From: Anaerolineae bacterium
Lineage (GTDB): Bacteria; Chloroflexota; Anaerolineae; Aggregatilineales; UBA2796
DNA: 64,000 bases
Assembly: GCA_019637555.1 (NCBI GenBank)
Contig: JAHBVK010000004.1
Span: 99,795-163,794, forward strand
Reading direction: 5' to 3'
Made by a program: the position numbers and the translations under genes. This document shows positions 45,636-53,860 of this stretch, one piece after another. The first letter of the stretch is position 1, and every line of letters begins with the position of its first letter. Below the pieces are notes generated by a model that did no database searches, had not been told where the DNA came from, and was given only the letters and a program-made list of their open reading frames with translations.

Positions 45636-45932
45636 TTAGCCTTCGACAATCGCCAGAATATCGGCTTCCTTGAGGATCAACAGCTTCTTGCCGCTGACCT
45701 TGATCTCGGTGCCAGCATACTTGGCATAGAGAACCTTGTCGTTTAGCTTGACATCCATGCTGATGACCTTGCCGTCATCATCGCGGCGTCCGGGACCGGC
45801 AGCCACGATCAAACCCTGCTGAGGCTTCTCTTTTGCGGTTTCGGGCAGCAGAATACCACTCGCGGTCTGCTCTTCACCTTCCAATGGTTCCACGATCACG
45901 CGGTCACCCAAAGGACGCAGATTGAGACTCAT
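45636..45932 (-). CDS. groES: Co-chaperonin GroES (10 kDa)
   Basis: 98 residues from the ATG at 45932, chosen because AGGAGGA lies 4-5 nt upstream and the protein then begins [22 protein letters not shown], as usual; the frame is open 12 codons further. The mobile loop ([19 protein letters not shown]) and the roof region are intact. It caps GroEL. It is the first gene of the heat-shock operon, with a CIRCE element in its 5' leader. Confidence 0.97.
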   Translation of the reverse strand: MSLNLRPLGDRVIVEPLEGEEQTASGILLPETAKEKPQQGLIVAAGPGRRDDDGKVISMDVKLNDKVLYAKYAGTEIKVSGKKLLILKEADILAIVEG

Positions 45933-45986
45933 GATTCCTCCTGATAGCCATATCAAAGGCAGTAACAACTGTGCGTTAACAAGACA

Positions 45987-46013
45987 TTAGCACTCACAAG
46001 GGTCGAGTGCTAA
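45987..46013. promoter_or_regulatory. CIRCE operator (perfect), HrcA binding site
   Basis: TTAGCACTC (45987-45995), 9 bp, GAGTGCTAA (46005-46013): an exact match to the CIRCE consensus. It begins about 5 bp downstream of the predicted groES start site, so bound HrcA would block transcription. No hrcA gene is in the window. Confidence 0.96.
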
Positions 46014-46024
46014 CCGTTGCCAAT

Positions 46025-46053
46025 AGTGTATACAGGTTGGGAATCAGAGTCAA
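46025..46053 (-). promoter_or_regulatory. Housekeeping-type promoter of groES-groEL
   Basis: On the minus strand TTGACT (46053-46048) is followed by a 17-bp spacer and TACACT (46030-46025). Transcription would start near 46018, just before the perfect CIRCE. Confidence 0.8.
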
Positions 46054-46060
46054 GGGGGTT

Positions 46061-46087
46061 TTAGCAATCGTGACTAGAGAGTGCTAA
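46061..46087. promoter_or_regulatory. Second CIRCE operator, one mismatch
   Basis: TTAGCAATC (46061-46069), 9 bp, GAGTGCTAA (46079-46087): 17 of 18 consensus positions. It lies 8 bp upstream of the -35 box, so the promoter is bracketed by two operators whose centres are 74 bp apart. Confidence 0.8.
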
Positions 46088-46372
46088 ATCGTCAGGAAGT
46101 GAGCAGCCGAAAGGGTGGGCTTCTAACCTTGCGTAGTAAGAATAGCAGGTCAAGATGGGCAGCGTAAGGTGAACAGATGCAGGCAAGTATCAGGCAAAAC
46201 AGGCAAATTGGTTTGTCCAAAGTTTGGAGGGACACAATTCTGGTTAGAGAGACTGTATAAATATTGAATTAATAAGGCGAGTTTACTACGACTGACATTT
46301 ATTTAGGATTTATTGATACCGAACTCCTAGCATTGTAGCTGCAACTTGCCTGAATGCTTCAAGGAGGAACTA

Positions 46373-46816
46373 ATGAAGCGTTACAATTCGTTGCTGGGGA
46401 TCATTTCCCTACTCACTGCTGTGCTAGTTTTGACGGCGTGCGGTGGCGGAACACCATCTAACACGAACAATCCGAGCAGCAGTGGCGGAGATCCCAGTGT
46501 GGGCGCGAAAGCGTTCTTTGATGCGCTGTACAGCGGTGGAGCAGTAGATAATCTCGTTTGCACCACCGATACGACGACAGCCGCCGCGCTGAAAAGCTCG
46601 ATGGAGTCGATGCGTGATACGCTAACCGCGTCAGGTGCGACGATTGATACCTCTGGCTTGACCTACGCGGTCTCGAACCAGACGGCGGATACGGCGGATG
46701 TGAGCGTCAGCGGCAATCTCAAGCTAACTGCTGCTGGCACGACCACCGACTCGCCATTCCCTGCCGCGACGATCAAGATGCGGAATGAAGGCGGAACGTG
46801 GAAGGTCTGCGGGTAA
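46373..46816 (+). CDS. Lipoprotein of unknown function, paralogue A
   Basis: 147 residues from the ATG at 46373, with AAGGAGGA directly upstream; the frame opens 9 codons earlier. A lipoprotein signal ends in VLVLTACGGG, followed by a short Asn/Ser linker and a domain of about 110 residues (AKAFFDALYSGGAVDNLVCTT...) ending IKMRNEGGTWKVCG. Two cysteines in the domain (LVC and terminal KVC) may form a disulfide. It resembles NTF2-like/DUF4878-type lipoproteins. A close paralogue follows 300 bp later. Confidence 0.8.
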   Translation: MKRYNSLLGIISLLTAVLVLTACGGGTPSNTNNPSSSGGDPSVGAKAFFDALYSGGAVDNLVCTTDTTTAAALKSSMESMRDTLTASGATIDTSGLTYAVSNQTADTADVSVSGNLKLTAAGTTTDSPFPAATIKMRNEGGTWKVCG

Positions 46817-46872
46817 GCGACATTCGTTGACATTCTCGCCTTAGCGTAAAAACGAAACAACTAGCTAACGTT

Positions 46873-46905
46873 TTGTGGCGATCCCGTCGGGATCGCCACA
46901 ATGTT
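46873..46905 (+). terminator. Terminator after lipoprotein A
   Basis: TTGTGGCGATCCC (46873-46885) pairs perfectly with GGGATCGCCACAA (46889-46901) over a 3-nt loop, followed by TGTTTTG. It separates the two lipoprotein genes. Confidence 0.8.
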
Positions 46906-47118
46906 TTGTAGGTAGCGAACAAGATGACCCGACACCCCTCACCTCAAGTCCACGCATCAAAGTGACAGCAACTCTACTGTTAAGAATCTATTGATACTCT
47001 TGAGTTAGTGTTAACGACATCAATTCTTGATGCTACTTATTTATGTCTAGTTTGGGATTTATTATCAGCGAAAGCCTAGTATAGGAGATGCAAATTCGAG
47101 TCCTTTCGCGGAGGTGTT
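46906..47118. other. Intergenic region upstream of lipoprotein B
   Basis: The sequence just before lipoprotein B (ATTTATTATCAGCGAAAGCCTAG type, AT-rich, then AGGAG and GGAGGTG) resembles that before lipoprotein A at 46290-46370, including a GGATTTATTGATACCGAACTCCTAG / GGATTTATTATCAGCGAAAG pair. So the promoter or leader was duplicated with the gene. Confidence 0.45.
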
Positions 47119-47691
47119 ATGAAGGGTCATAATCGCTTAATAAGCGTGATTTCAATGTTCGCTATCGTCATTTTGCTGGCAGCTTGTGGTGGCGGATCGA
47201 ATGCCGGCAGCGGTGGTACCACTGATGGCATCAACGATGCGGGCGGTACTGGCAACACTGGCAATGCTAGCAATACTAACGGCACTCCTGGAGATACAGG
47301 TGCTAACACTGGTGGTGCTGGTGCTACGTCCGATGGCAGCACGAGCGGCGGCGCAACGGCAGGTGATCCCGTGGCGGCGGCGCAGATATTCGTGCAGTCT
47401 CTGTATGCAGGCGGTGTCGTCGATGGCATGTTGTGCCTGACCGATGCGAACGCGGCGACAAGTGTACGCACAGCGATGGAGCAAACTCGCGACAGCGCGA
47501 TGACCAACGGCGGCACGGTGGATACATCGGCGTTGACCTATATGGTCACTAACCAGACCGCCGACTCGGCGGAGGTCGCCGTTGATGGCAACTTAAGCAT
47601 CACCGCCAATGGTTCGACCAACGCTTCGACATTCCCGCCTACGACGCTGAGGATGCGGAATGAAGGCGGTGTGTGGAAGGTCTGCGGGTAA
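47119..47691 (+). CDS. Lipoprotein of unknown function, paralogue B, with Gly/Asn/Thr-rich linker
   Basis: 190 residues, with GGAGGTG before the ATG. The lipobox is ILLAACGGG. A low-complexity linker of about 60 residues (GGTGNTGNASNTNGTPGDTG) separates it from a domain closely similar to that of paralogue A (AAQIFVQSLYAGGVVDGMLCLTD ... LRMRNEGGVWKVCG), with the same two cysteines. The difference in length lies almost entirely in the linker. A tandem duplication is clear. Function unknown; anchored on the outer face of the membrane. Confidence 0.8.
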   Translation: MKGHNRLISVISMFAIVILLAACGGGSNAGSGGTTDGINDAGGTGNTGNASNTNGTPGDTGANTGGAGATSDGSTSGGATAGDPVAAAQIFVQSLYAGGVVDGMLCLTDANAATSVRTAMEQTRDSAMTNGGTVDTSALTYMVTNQTADSAEVAVDGNLSITANGSTNASTFPPTTLRMRNEGGVWKVCG

Positions 47692-47698
47692 GCAGTGC

Positions 47699-47806
47699 AG
47701 TCTTATCCCCTGACCCCCTCTCCAATCTGAGTAAGGATTAGGGAGAGGGACTCTGCAAATAACGGCAAAAGACACGACCCCTCGATCATGTGGGGTCGTG
47801 TTGTTT
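47699..47806 (+). terminator. Repeat palindrome and terminator after lipoprotein B
   Basis: A CCCCTCTCC-family palindrome (47699-47753) is followed by ACACGACCCC (47772-47781) pairing with GGGGTCGTGT (47792-47801) and TGTTTAG. The second hairpin is the likely terminator. Confidence 0.7.
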
Positions 47807-47922
47807 AGAAGGAGGTCGGGCATTACTTACAAATTGTTACAAAATAGTGCAACCGAGCGTAGACTATGATGCGCTACTCTTCGCTTGCTACTGTGGACAC
47901 AACAAATGTAGGAAACTCAGTT

Positions 47923-50385
47923 ATGCCCATCAGAAGGTTATCAAAGTCAAGCCTATTCATCCTCTTTGCACTGCTCTTTCTCCTGCTCGCGTTCAACGCT
48001 ACGCCATTCGCTCTAGCTCAAGCGCCGGACATTATTCCGGGACAACTATTTACCGCGAAAATGCCGCCTGAGGGTTACATCAGCCATTATTTTGAAGGGA
48101 TGGCAGGCGTAGAGTTTCAGCTTACGATAGAAACCGCGTTTTTTGCCCGCGCTAAAGTCTTTAGCCCATTAGGATCTACTTTGAATCTTGTAAGCCAACA
48201 AACGGAACAAACCGGAGGTACGCTGGTCTTTAGTGCGCAAATGCCTGTCAACGGAGTATATGAAATAACAATCAATGACGTATCCACCCTAGTAGGGTTA
48301 GATCAAGCTGATGACTACACTATTAAACTGGAATTTGGCGGGGAATTGCCGCCTGCAACCCCTGCTTCCACTCCGATCATTGAATACGGGCAGACGGTTA
48401 AGGGCAGCATTGGTGACCTTAATGGTGAGCACTGGCGCTTCGAGGCGAACGCGGGGGATATAGTCAATATCTCGGTAGAACCCGATCCCGATGCACAAAA
48501 GAATCTAATTGGAATATTCGTAACGCTAGACTGGCTTTCCACTCCGGGCAATGTCCGCATCACCAGCGCGGGGAATTATCAAAAGGTCGAGCTTACCAAT
48601 ATCTCTCTCGCTTCAACAGGGATTTTTGAGATTACGGTCACGCCATTAACCGCCTCTTTTGAGCCATTTGCCTATACACTGACGCTGACGAAGGGTACAG
48701 CAGCAGCCGAAACCGTCATCATGACGCCGCTGCCCGCCGATCTACCCGCTATCACTCCAGAAAATGTGGTTGAACTAAAGCAAATAAGACAAATCGGCTT
48801 GAATTTTACTACGGTTGATCCCGCACATTTCCAGTGGTCAGCGGATGGCAGCACCTTTGCTATGGCAGCGGGTTCAGATGTGGCAGTCTATCGCAATGGG
48901 TTGATCAGCGGTAGCTCCCAAGTTTTTGCCGCAGACCCGTTAGTCTCTATACCACGAAACGTAATGAAGATCGCCTTCAACCCCGACGGAACACGCTTAG
49001 CGGTGCTGCGAGCCGACAACAGACTACAGGTCTTGAATCTCGTTGAGGGACGTTCAGAGTTCAGCATTTCGTGGATCGGGGATGGAGAGAAAGTCAGAGA
49101 CATTGCCTTTAGTCGGCAGCTAATCGCTGTCAGCAGCAGCGATAAGAAACTCGGAGTCTGGGATACGCAAACGCAGCAGTTGCTATACAGTCTGCAAGGG
49201 GAGGACTCCAATTTCTGGGCAGAAGACCTTGCCTTCAATGCCGATGGAACGAAGCTGGCGGTACTCTGGACGACCAACAATTCTCAGTTGAGTCACATCA
49301 GCATCTACAATGCTATAAGCGGAGAACCGAGTATAAGAATGGGTGCCGCCTTTATGGGTGACATTGAATTCAGCCCAGATGAAGCATCGCTCTACATGCG
49401 TAGTGAGAATGACAGACTGATGTGGATGTCTATCGCCGCAGATAGCGAACCAACAAGTGTGGAGTCAGCCAGCGATTATCGGATAAACCCGCCGTTGTAC
49501 ATCGCTAACGGTGGCACGAGATTGCTGGTTCGAACACGCGGCGAACCGTTGGTGTTGAGCCTTGATGCAGCAACGGGCGAACTTATCGAAACGATTGCGC
49601 TGCCTGATGCCGTCGATAATGCCTACATCACTTCCTTCAATCCTGCGCTCATGCGCGTCGTGATGGATAACACTAACAAACCCGGCACTTTGGATCTGTA
49701 TGATCTACGGTCACAAACCTTACTCGACTCCGCGCGAGTCGTCTATGGCAGCGAAGTCGTAGCTTTCAGCGCGGATGGTCGCTACTTCGCGTTTGGTAAC
49801 AAGCGCGATCCAAACATCTGGGTGGTGGACACGCAGACCGGCGCAACCAAGCAGATCCAACATTTGCCGCAAAAGAATGGTTTTGCTTTAAGTGCGGATG
49901 GCAAACTGCTCGCCTCCGCCGACCATGACAGACAAAAGCTGCGGGTCTGGAATCTGGATTCAGGAAAAATGATTCAGGAAATTCAACTGATTCGCATTCC
50001 GTTCCCGACAGTGATCTTTTCCCCCGACGGTACAGGGGTCGCTGCGTACAGCGAAAACGATGCTATCAGCGACAGTACTGATAACAGAGTGCAATGGTTC
50101 GACGTGGCGACGGGCAAGCCAACGAGTCCAGTACTCGCCCCTATCACCAACTTGAAGCAGGTTGTTTCTTCCAGCCAATCGTTGAAGGCGGCTACAGCAC
50201 TAAATGCTTATGACGCTTTTCGGATCAGAGATAGTGGCGGGCGCAGCTTGCTCTCGATCAACTTACCGATTACGGCAGGGCTGTTCAGTCCTGATGACAA
50301 AGTGTTGCTAACTATTGAAAATGGGATACTTCGTATATGGGCAGTGGCAGCAGAAATCAATGAAGACGCAACCGGCAGAGGGTGA
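47923..50385 (+). CDS. Secreted WD40/PD40-like beta-propeller protein
   Basis: 820 residues from the ATG at 47923 (AGGAAA upstream); the frame opens 19 codons earlier without an RBS. A signal peptide (SLFILFALLFLLLAFNATPFALA) is followed by two beta-sandwich segments of PPC-like appearance (about 40-130 and 145-270; GYISHYFEGMAGVEFQLTIE). From 300 on there are WD40-like blades (FNPDGTRLAVLRADNRLQVLNL, FNADGTKLAVLWTTNN, FSADGRYFAFGNKRDPNIWVVDT, LSADGKLLASADHDRQKLRVWNL, FSPDGTGVAAYSEND). It is probably an extracytoplasmic interaction scaffold. No catalytic residues are evident. Confidence 0.82.
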   Translation: MPIRRLSKSSLFILFALLFLLLAFNATPFALAQAPDIIPGQLFTAKMPPEGYISHYFEGMAGVEFQLTIETAFFARAKVFSPLGSTLNLVSQQTEQTGGTLVFSAQMPVNGVYEITINDVSTLVGLDQADDYTIKLEFGGELPPATPASTPIIEYGQTVKGSIGDLNGEHWRFEANAGDIVNISVEPDPDAQKNLIGIFVTLDWLSTPGNVRITSAGNYQKVELTNISLASTGIFEITVTPLTASFEPFAYTLTLTKGTAAAETVIMTPLPADLPAITPENVVELKQIRQIGLNFTTVDPAHFQWSADGSTFAMAAGSDVAVYRNGLISGSSQVFAADPLVSIPRNVMKIAFNPDGTRLAVLRADNRLQVLNLVEGRSEFSISWIGDGEKVRDIAFSRQLIAVSSSDKKLGVWDTQTQQLLYSLQGEDSNFWAEDLAFNADGTKLAVLWTTNNSQLSHISIYNAISGEPSIRMGAAFMGDIEFSPDEASLYMRSENDRLMWMSIAADSEPTSVESASDYRINPPLYIANGGTRLLVRTRGEPLVLSLDAATGELIETIALPDAVDNAYITSFNPALMRVVMDNTNKPGTLDLYDLRSQTLLDSARVVYGSEVVAFSADGRYFAFGNKRDPNIWVVDTQTGATKQIQHLPQKNGFALSADGKLLASADHDRQKLRVWNLDSGKMIQEIQLIRIPFPTVIFSPDGTGVAAYSENDAISDSTDNRVQWFDVATGKPTSPVLAPITNLKQVVSSSQSLKAATALNAYDAFRIRDSGGRSLLSINLPITAGLFSPDDKVLLTIENGILRIWAVAAEINEDATGRG

Positions 50386-50414
50386 TCGCTATCGCCACAA
50401 GTAGTAGATAAGGA

Positions 50415-50442
50415 CAACCCCTCTCAAGGTGAGAGGGGTCGT
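50415..50442 (+). terminator. Terminator between convergent propeller and fabH genes
   Basis: ACCCCTCTC (50415-50423) pairs with GAGAGGGGT (50429-50437), followed by CGTTTT. It may also serve the minus-strand fab operon. Confidence 0.75.
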
Positions 50443-50449
50443 TTTGGCT

Positions 50450-51913
50450 TTAGCGGCGTTCCAGTTCCTTTTCGGGTTCCGGTTTTTCCGCTTTCGGGCT
50501 GCTGCCGTTGAGTTCGCGTTTTGGCGCTGGCGGCGTGGCGCTGCGTTCACGATCACGTTCGCGTTCCCGTTCCGATTTTTTCGGTTCGCGGATATTCGCC
50601 GTCAGCGCGGGCGAGCCTTTGATCTTTGCTTCCCAACGGCGGAACATCTGCATGAAGCGGGCACGCCAGAAGGCAAAGACGTAAACCACTTCACGACGAC
50701 CCTGCGATAGACGGTAATTGAGTCCACGCGAGGCAGGGGCAGGCACAGGCTGCCACTGGATCACCGCGGTTGCCCACGTCAGCCCGCCACCGAAGCCGAT
50801 CAGGATGATGTTATCACCGGGATGGATGCGCCCCTCGCGCTCTGCCTCGCATAAGGCAATCGGGATCGAGGCGGCGGATGTGTTGCCGTAGCGATGTACG
50901 TTGCTGTAGAACAGCGATTCCGGTACGTTGAGGCTGCGGGCGGCGGCGCTGAGGATACGCTGGTTTGCCTGATGCGGCACGATCAGGGCGATGTCCGCCA
51001 GCTTCAAGCCCGCCTTCTCCACTGCCTCGATGATACTCTCGTGGATAACATGCGTGGCGAAGCGAAAGACCTCGCGCCCGTTCATGTGCAGCTTATGCAT
51101 CTGCTGACCTTCGGGGATGCTGGCACGCCCAACGGTAGGGATGCCCAGCAGATCAGCGCCGGAGCCATCCGCGCCCAAGACGCAGGAGAGCATCCCGCCG
51201 GGATCATCGCCGCCGGAGAGCACCACCGCGCCCGCGCCGTCACCAAAGAGGATGCAGGTGCTGCGGTCATTCCAATCCATAACGCGCGAATTGACCTCGG
51301 TACCGATGACCAGTGCCTTATCGATGCTGCCGGAACGGATCGCCTGTGATGCCATGTTCAGCGCGTAAACGAAGCCTGAGCAAGCAGCACTGAGATCGAA
51401 CGCGCCCGCTTTGGTTGCGCCCAAGATGTTCTGAATCTTGCAGGCGGTGCTGGGATAAATATCTTCCGGCGTGGAGGTCGCTACGATGATCAGATCGATC
51501 TCGGTGGGCAGGATGTCGGCACGATCCAGCGCGATACGCGCTGCCTCGAAGCCCATGTTGACCACACCTTCACGCTCGGAAGCAAAACGACGTTCCTGAA
51601 TACCAGTGCGCGAACGTATCCACTCGTCGGTGGTATCGACCACTGCTTCCAGATCGGCATTGGTGATCACCGTGTCGGGGATTTTCATGCCCCAACCGAC
51701 GATATTGGCATAGCGCAGGCTGTTGCGGTTGGCGCGGGCAGGTGTGCTAACGGTCAACGTCGAGCGATGACCATTGCCGTTGCTGTTCCCGTTACCATTG
51801 CTATGCGTTTGTCCGCCGCCATTGCCGTTCCCGTTGCTAGTGCTACTGCTACTACTGCCGGGACTGTGCCCATTAGCGCCATTCAGCGAGGCGCGCCGCG
51901 TGTTATTTACCAT
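50450..51913 (-). CDS. fabH: 3-oxoacyl-ACP synthase III (FabH) with unusual terminal extensions
   Basis: 487 residues from the ATG at 51913, which overlaps the fabF stop by 11 bp; the frame opens further up inside fabF. The core (about 65-400) has the catalytic triad: Cys in LSAACSGFVYAL, His in VPHQANQRIL and Asn in RYGNTSAASIP. FabH condenses acetyl- or branched acyl-CoA with malonyl-ACP to start fatty-acid synthesis. Ordinary FabH is about 320-335 residues. Here a Ser/Asn/Gly-rich N-terminal tail of about 65 residues (NGNGNGGG) and a charged C-tail of about 90 (SERERERDRERS) are added. Confidence 0.92.
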   Translation of the reverse strand: MVNNTRRASLNGANGHSPGSSSSSTSNGNGNGGGQTHSNGNGNSNGNGHRSTLTVSTPARANRNSLRYANIVGWGMKIPDTVITNADLEAVVDTTDEWIRSRTGIQERRFASEREGVVNMGFEAARIALDRADILPTEIDLIIVATSTPEDIYPSTACKIQNILGATKAGAFDLSAACSGFVYALNMASQAIRSGSIDKALVIGTEVNSRVMDWNDRSTCILFGDGAGAVVLSGGDDPGGMLSCVLGADGSGADLLGIPTVGRASIPEGQQMHKLHMNGREVFRFATHVIHESIIEAVEKAGLKLADIALIVPHQANQRILSAAARSLNVPESLFYSNVHRYGNTSAASIPIALCEAEREGRIHPGDNIILIGFGGGLTWATAVIQWQPVPAPASRGLNYRLSQGRREVVYVFAFWRARFMQMFRRWEAKIKGSPALTANIREPKKSERERERDRERSATPPAPKRELNGSSPKAEKPEPEKELERR

Positions 51914-53156
51914 TCGCGTGATACTTCCCAATGACCAGCACTGCATTATGCCCGCCGAAGCCAAAGGAGTTGCTCATCACGTAATCTACCTTGCGCGTAA
52001 TGCTGTGATTGGGGACGTAGTTCAGATCACATTCGGGATCAGGGTTATTCAGATGCGCCGTCGGCGGGATCGTTTGCGTCTGAATCGCCATGACACTAAA
52101 CATTGCTTCCACGCTGCCTGCCGCACCGAGCATGTGTCCGGTGACAGACTTGGTGGAACTGATGGGGATATCGTAAGCCTTTTCGCCAAACATCCCCTTG
52201 ATGGCACGAGTTTCGCTGGCGTCGTTCAGTGGTGTGCTAGTGCCGTGCGCGTTGATGTAGTCGATTTGTTCGGGCTGAAGGTCAGCATTCTTCAACGCCT
52301 TCTTCATTGCCACGCGCGCGCCCTCGCCATTTTCCATCGGTGCAGTGACGTGGAAAGCGTCGTCGGTGGTGGCATAGCCGATGATCTCGGCGTAGATTTT
52401 CGCTCCGCGCGCTTTGGCGTGTTCCAGTTCTTCGAGCACCAATATGCCAGCACCTTCGGAGATGATGAAGCCGCTGCGAGTCTTATCGAAGGGACGGGAA
52501 GCAGTCTGCGGTGTATCGTAATGCTTGCATAACGCGCCCATATTGGCGAAGGCGGCGACGGATAGCGGCACGATGCCCGCTTCGGTGCTGCCCGCGATCA
52601 TCACATCCGCCGCGCCGCGACGGATCATCTCCGTGGCTTCACCGATAGCGTTGTTGCCAGTGGCGCAGGCGGTGGCGACTGCCATGTTCGGTCCGCGCAA
52701 GCCGTATTCGATGGCGACACGACCAGTGGGACTGTCGACGAGCATCATGGGCACCAGCAGCGGACTCATGGTATTGATGCCTTTTTCGTAGCCCTGCCGC
52801 GATTGATCGAGGAGGACTTCAATACCGCCGACGCCCGATCCGATCAGGCAGCCGACTTCATAGGCATCTTCTTTGCTCATGTCTATGCCGGAGTCACGGA
52901 GAGCGTCGCCCGCAGCAGCCATCGCCAACTGGGTGACCCGATCCATACGGCGGGTTTCTTTGTGTCCGAACAGCGCCTTCGGATCAAAATTCTTGACCTC
53001 ACCCGCGATCTGTACTTCCATCTGACTGGCATCCCAACGCTTGATGTAGTCGATGCCAGAATTACCTGCTACCGTATTCTCCCATGCTTCGGCAACGGTA
53101 TTGCCCACCGGACTTAAGACGCCCATCCCCGTGACGACCACGCGCCGTCGTTCCAT
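51903..53156 (-). CDS. fabF: 3-oxoacyl-ACP synthase II (FabF)
   Basis: 417 residues, full length. The catalytic Cys is in VATACATGNNAIG, with His residues in NAHGTSTPLND and SVTGHMLGAAGSVEA, and the C-terminal NSFGFGGHNAVL. It elongates acyl-ACP by condensation with malonyl-ACP. GGGAGAAG precedes the ATG. It overlaps fabH by 11 bp in a two-gene operon; no acpP, fabD or fabG is adjacent, although an SDR lies 5 kb away. Confidence 0.96.
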   Translation of the reverse strand: MERRRVVVTGMGVLSPVGNTVAEAWENTVAGNSGIDYIKRWDASQMEVQIAGEVKNFDPKALFGHKETRRMDRVTQLAMAAAGDALRDSGIDMSKEDAYEVGCLIGSGVGGIEVLLDQSRQGYEKGINTMSPLLVPMMLVDSPTGRVAIEYGLRGPNMAVATACATGNNAIGEATEMIRRGAADVMIAGSTEAGIVPLSVAAFANMGALCKHYDTPQTASRPFDKTRSGFIISEGAGILVLEELEHAKARGAKIYAEIIGYATTDDAFHVTAPMENGEGARVAMKKALKNADLQPEQIDYINAHGTSTPLNDASETRAIKGMFGEKAYDIPISSTKSVTGHMLGAAGSVEAMFSVMAIQTQTIPPTAHLNNPDPECDLNYVPNHSITRKVDYVMSNSFGFGGHNAVLVIGKYHANGK

Positions 53157-53486
53157 GGTTTGCTTCTCCCTCAGTGCAATAGTAAATACAGTCTATCTCA
53201 TTCTCGAAAGGTTAAGAATGCAGACTGCCTGACTACCCAGATTCTTCCCCCAACAATATTAAAACACCGCAAGTGAGCAGTGGTTTCCCTTTTACCTCAC
53301 CCCGGCTTCGCCACCCCTCTCCGTTTACAGAGAGGGGATCGTAGGTTGAACCTAGATTCTCCTCTCTGCGGGCAGTTGAAAGGCGGAGAGGTTCCCGGAG
53401 CTGAAGCTCCGGGCTGAAACAAGGGCTAATCTCTGCTCGTTGTGTTAGCGCCGTTTACGGTGCTTCGTGCTTATAGCCGGATGCTA
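53157..53486. repeat. Intergenic repeats upstream of fabF
   Basis: Contains a CCCCTCTCC-family palindrome (about 53293-53345) and a GGAGCTGAAGCTCC palindrome (about 53397-53412) of a kind also found at about 13440-13460. No gene seen. Confidence 0.55.
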
Positions 53487-53657
53487 ATGGTCATTAACGA
53501 AATAGTACGGTAAACCCAGCCCTCACCCCCCACCCCCTCTCCCGCAAGCGGCTAGAGGGGGAGTCCGTTGTTGCCCTTCTCCCGCTGCGGGAAAGGGGTT
53601 GGGGTGAGGGTCTAGTTGCATAACAGGTATGCCGCACTATTTTAACAATCTGCATTA
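53487..53657 (+). mobile_element. MITE-like palindromic element, copy 1 (about 171 bp)
   Basis: Near-identical to the inverse complement of 57848-58020. It starts ATGGTCATTAACGAAATAG and ends ATCTGCATTA. The outer 30 bp form imperfect terminal inverted repeats (AATAGTACGG.AAACC against ATTAGTGCGACATACC), and the centre is a long imperfect GC-rich palindrome (CCCTCACCCC ... GGGGTGAGGG). It encodes nothing. Confidence 0.7.
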
Positions 53658-53818
53658 ACGTCCGGTGGGCGCTGCCTCGTTATCACTGTCCGCCCTTCAA
53701 CCGTTTACAGAGAGGGGAGTCGGTTGTCGATGGATATCTCCTTCGGGCAAGCACACTGTTGTTTGTCAGCTATATCTGCTTTATCGGCGTTTCCACAATT
53801 CAGTTACCCATCGCGCTA

Positions 53819-53827
53819 TGCTATAAT
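53819..53827 (+). promoter_or_regulatory. Extended -10 promoter element
   Basis: TGCTATAAT (53819-53827) is a consensus extended -10, 33 bp before the epimerase ATG. No clear -35 is seen, which is normal for extended -10 promoters. Confidence 0.55.
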
Positions 53828-53860
53828 TCCCCGCCGAGAAAGTACGGATTAGCTAAGTTC

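Noticed and set aside
53759..53860. N-terminal extension of the epimerase
   Set aside because: It overlaps the extended -10 promoter element and lacks an RBS; the Rossmann motif sits correctly after the ATG at 53861.
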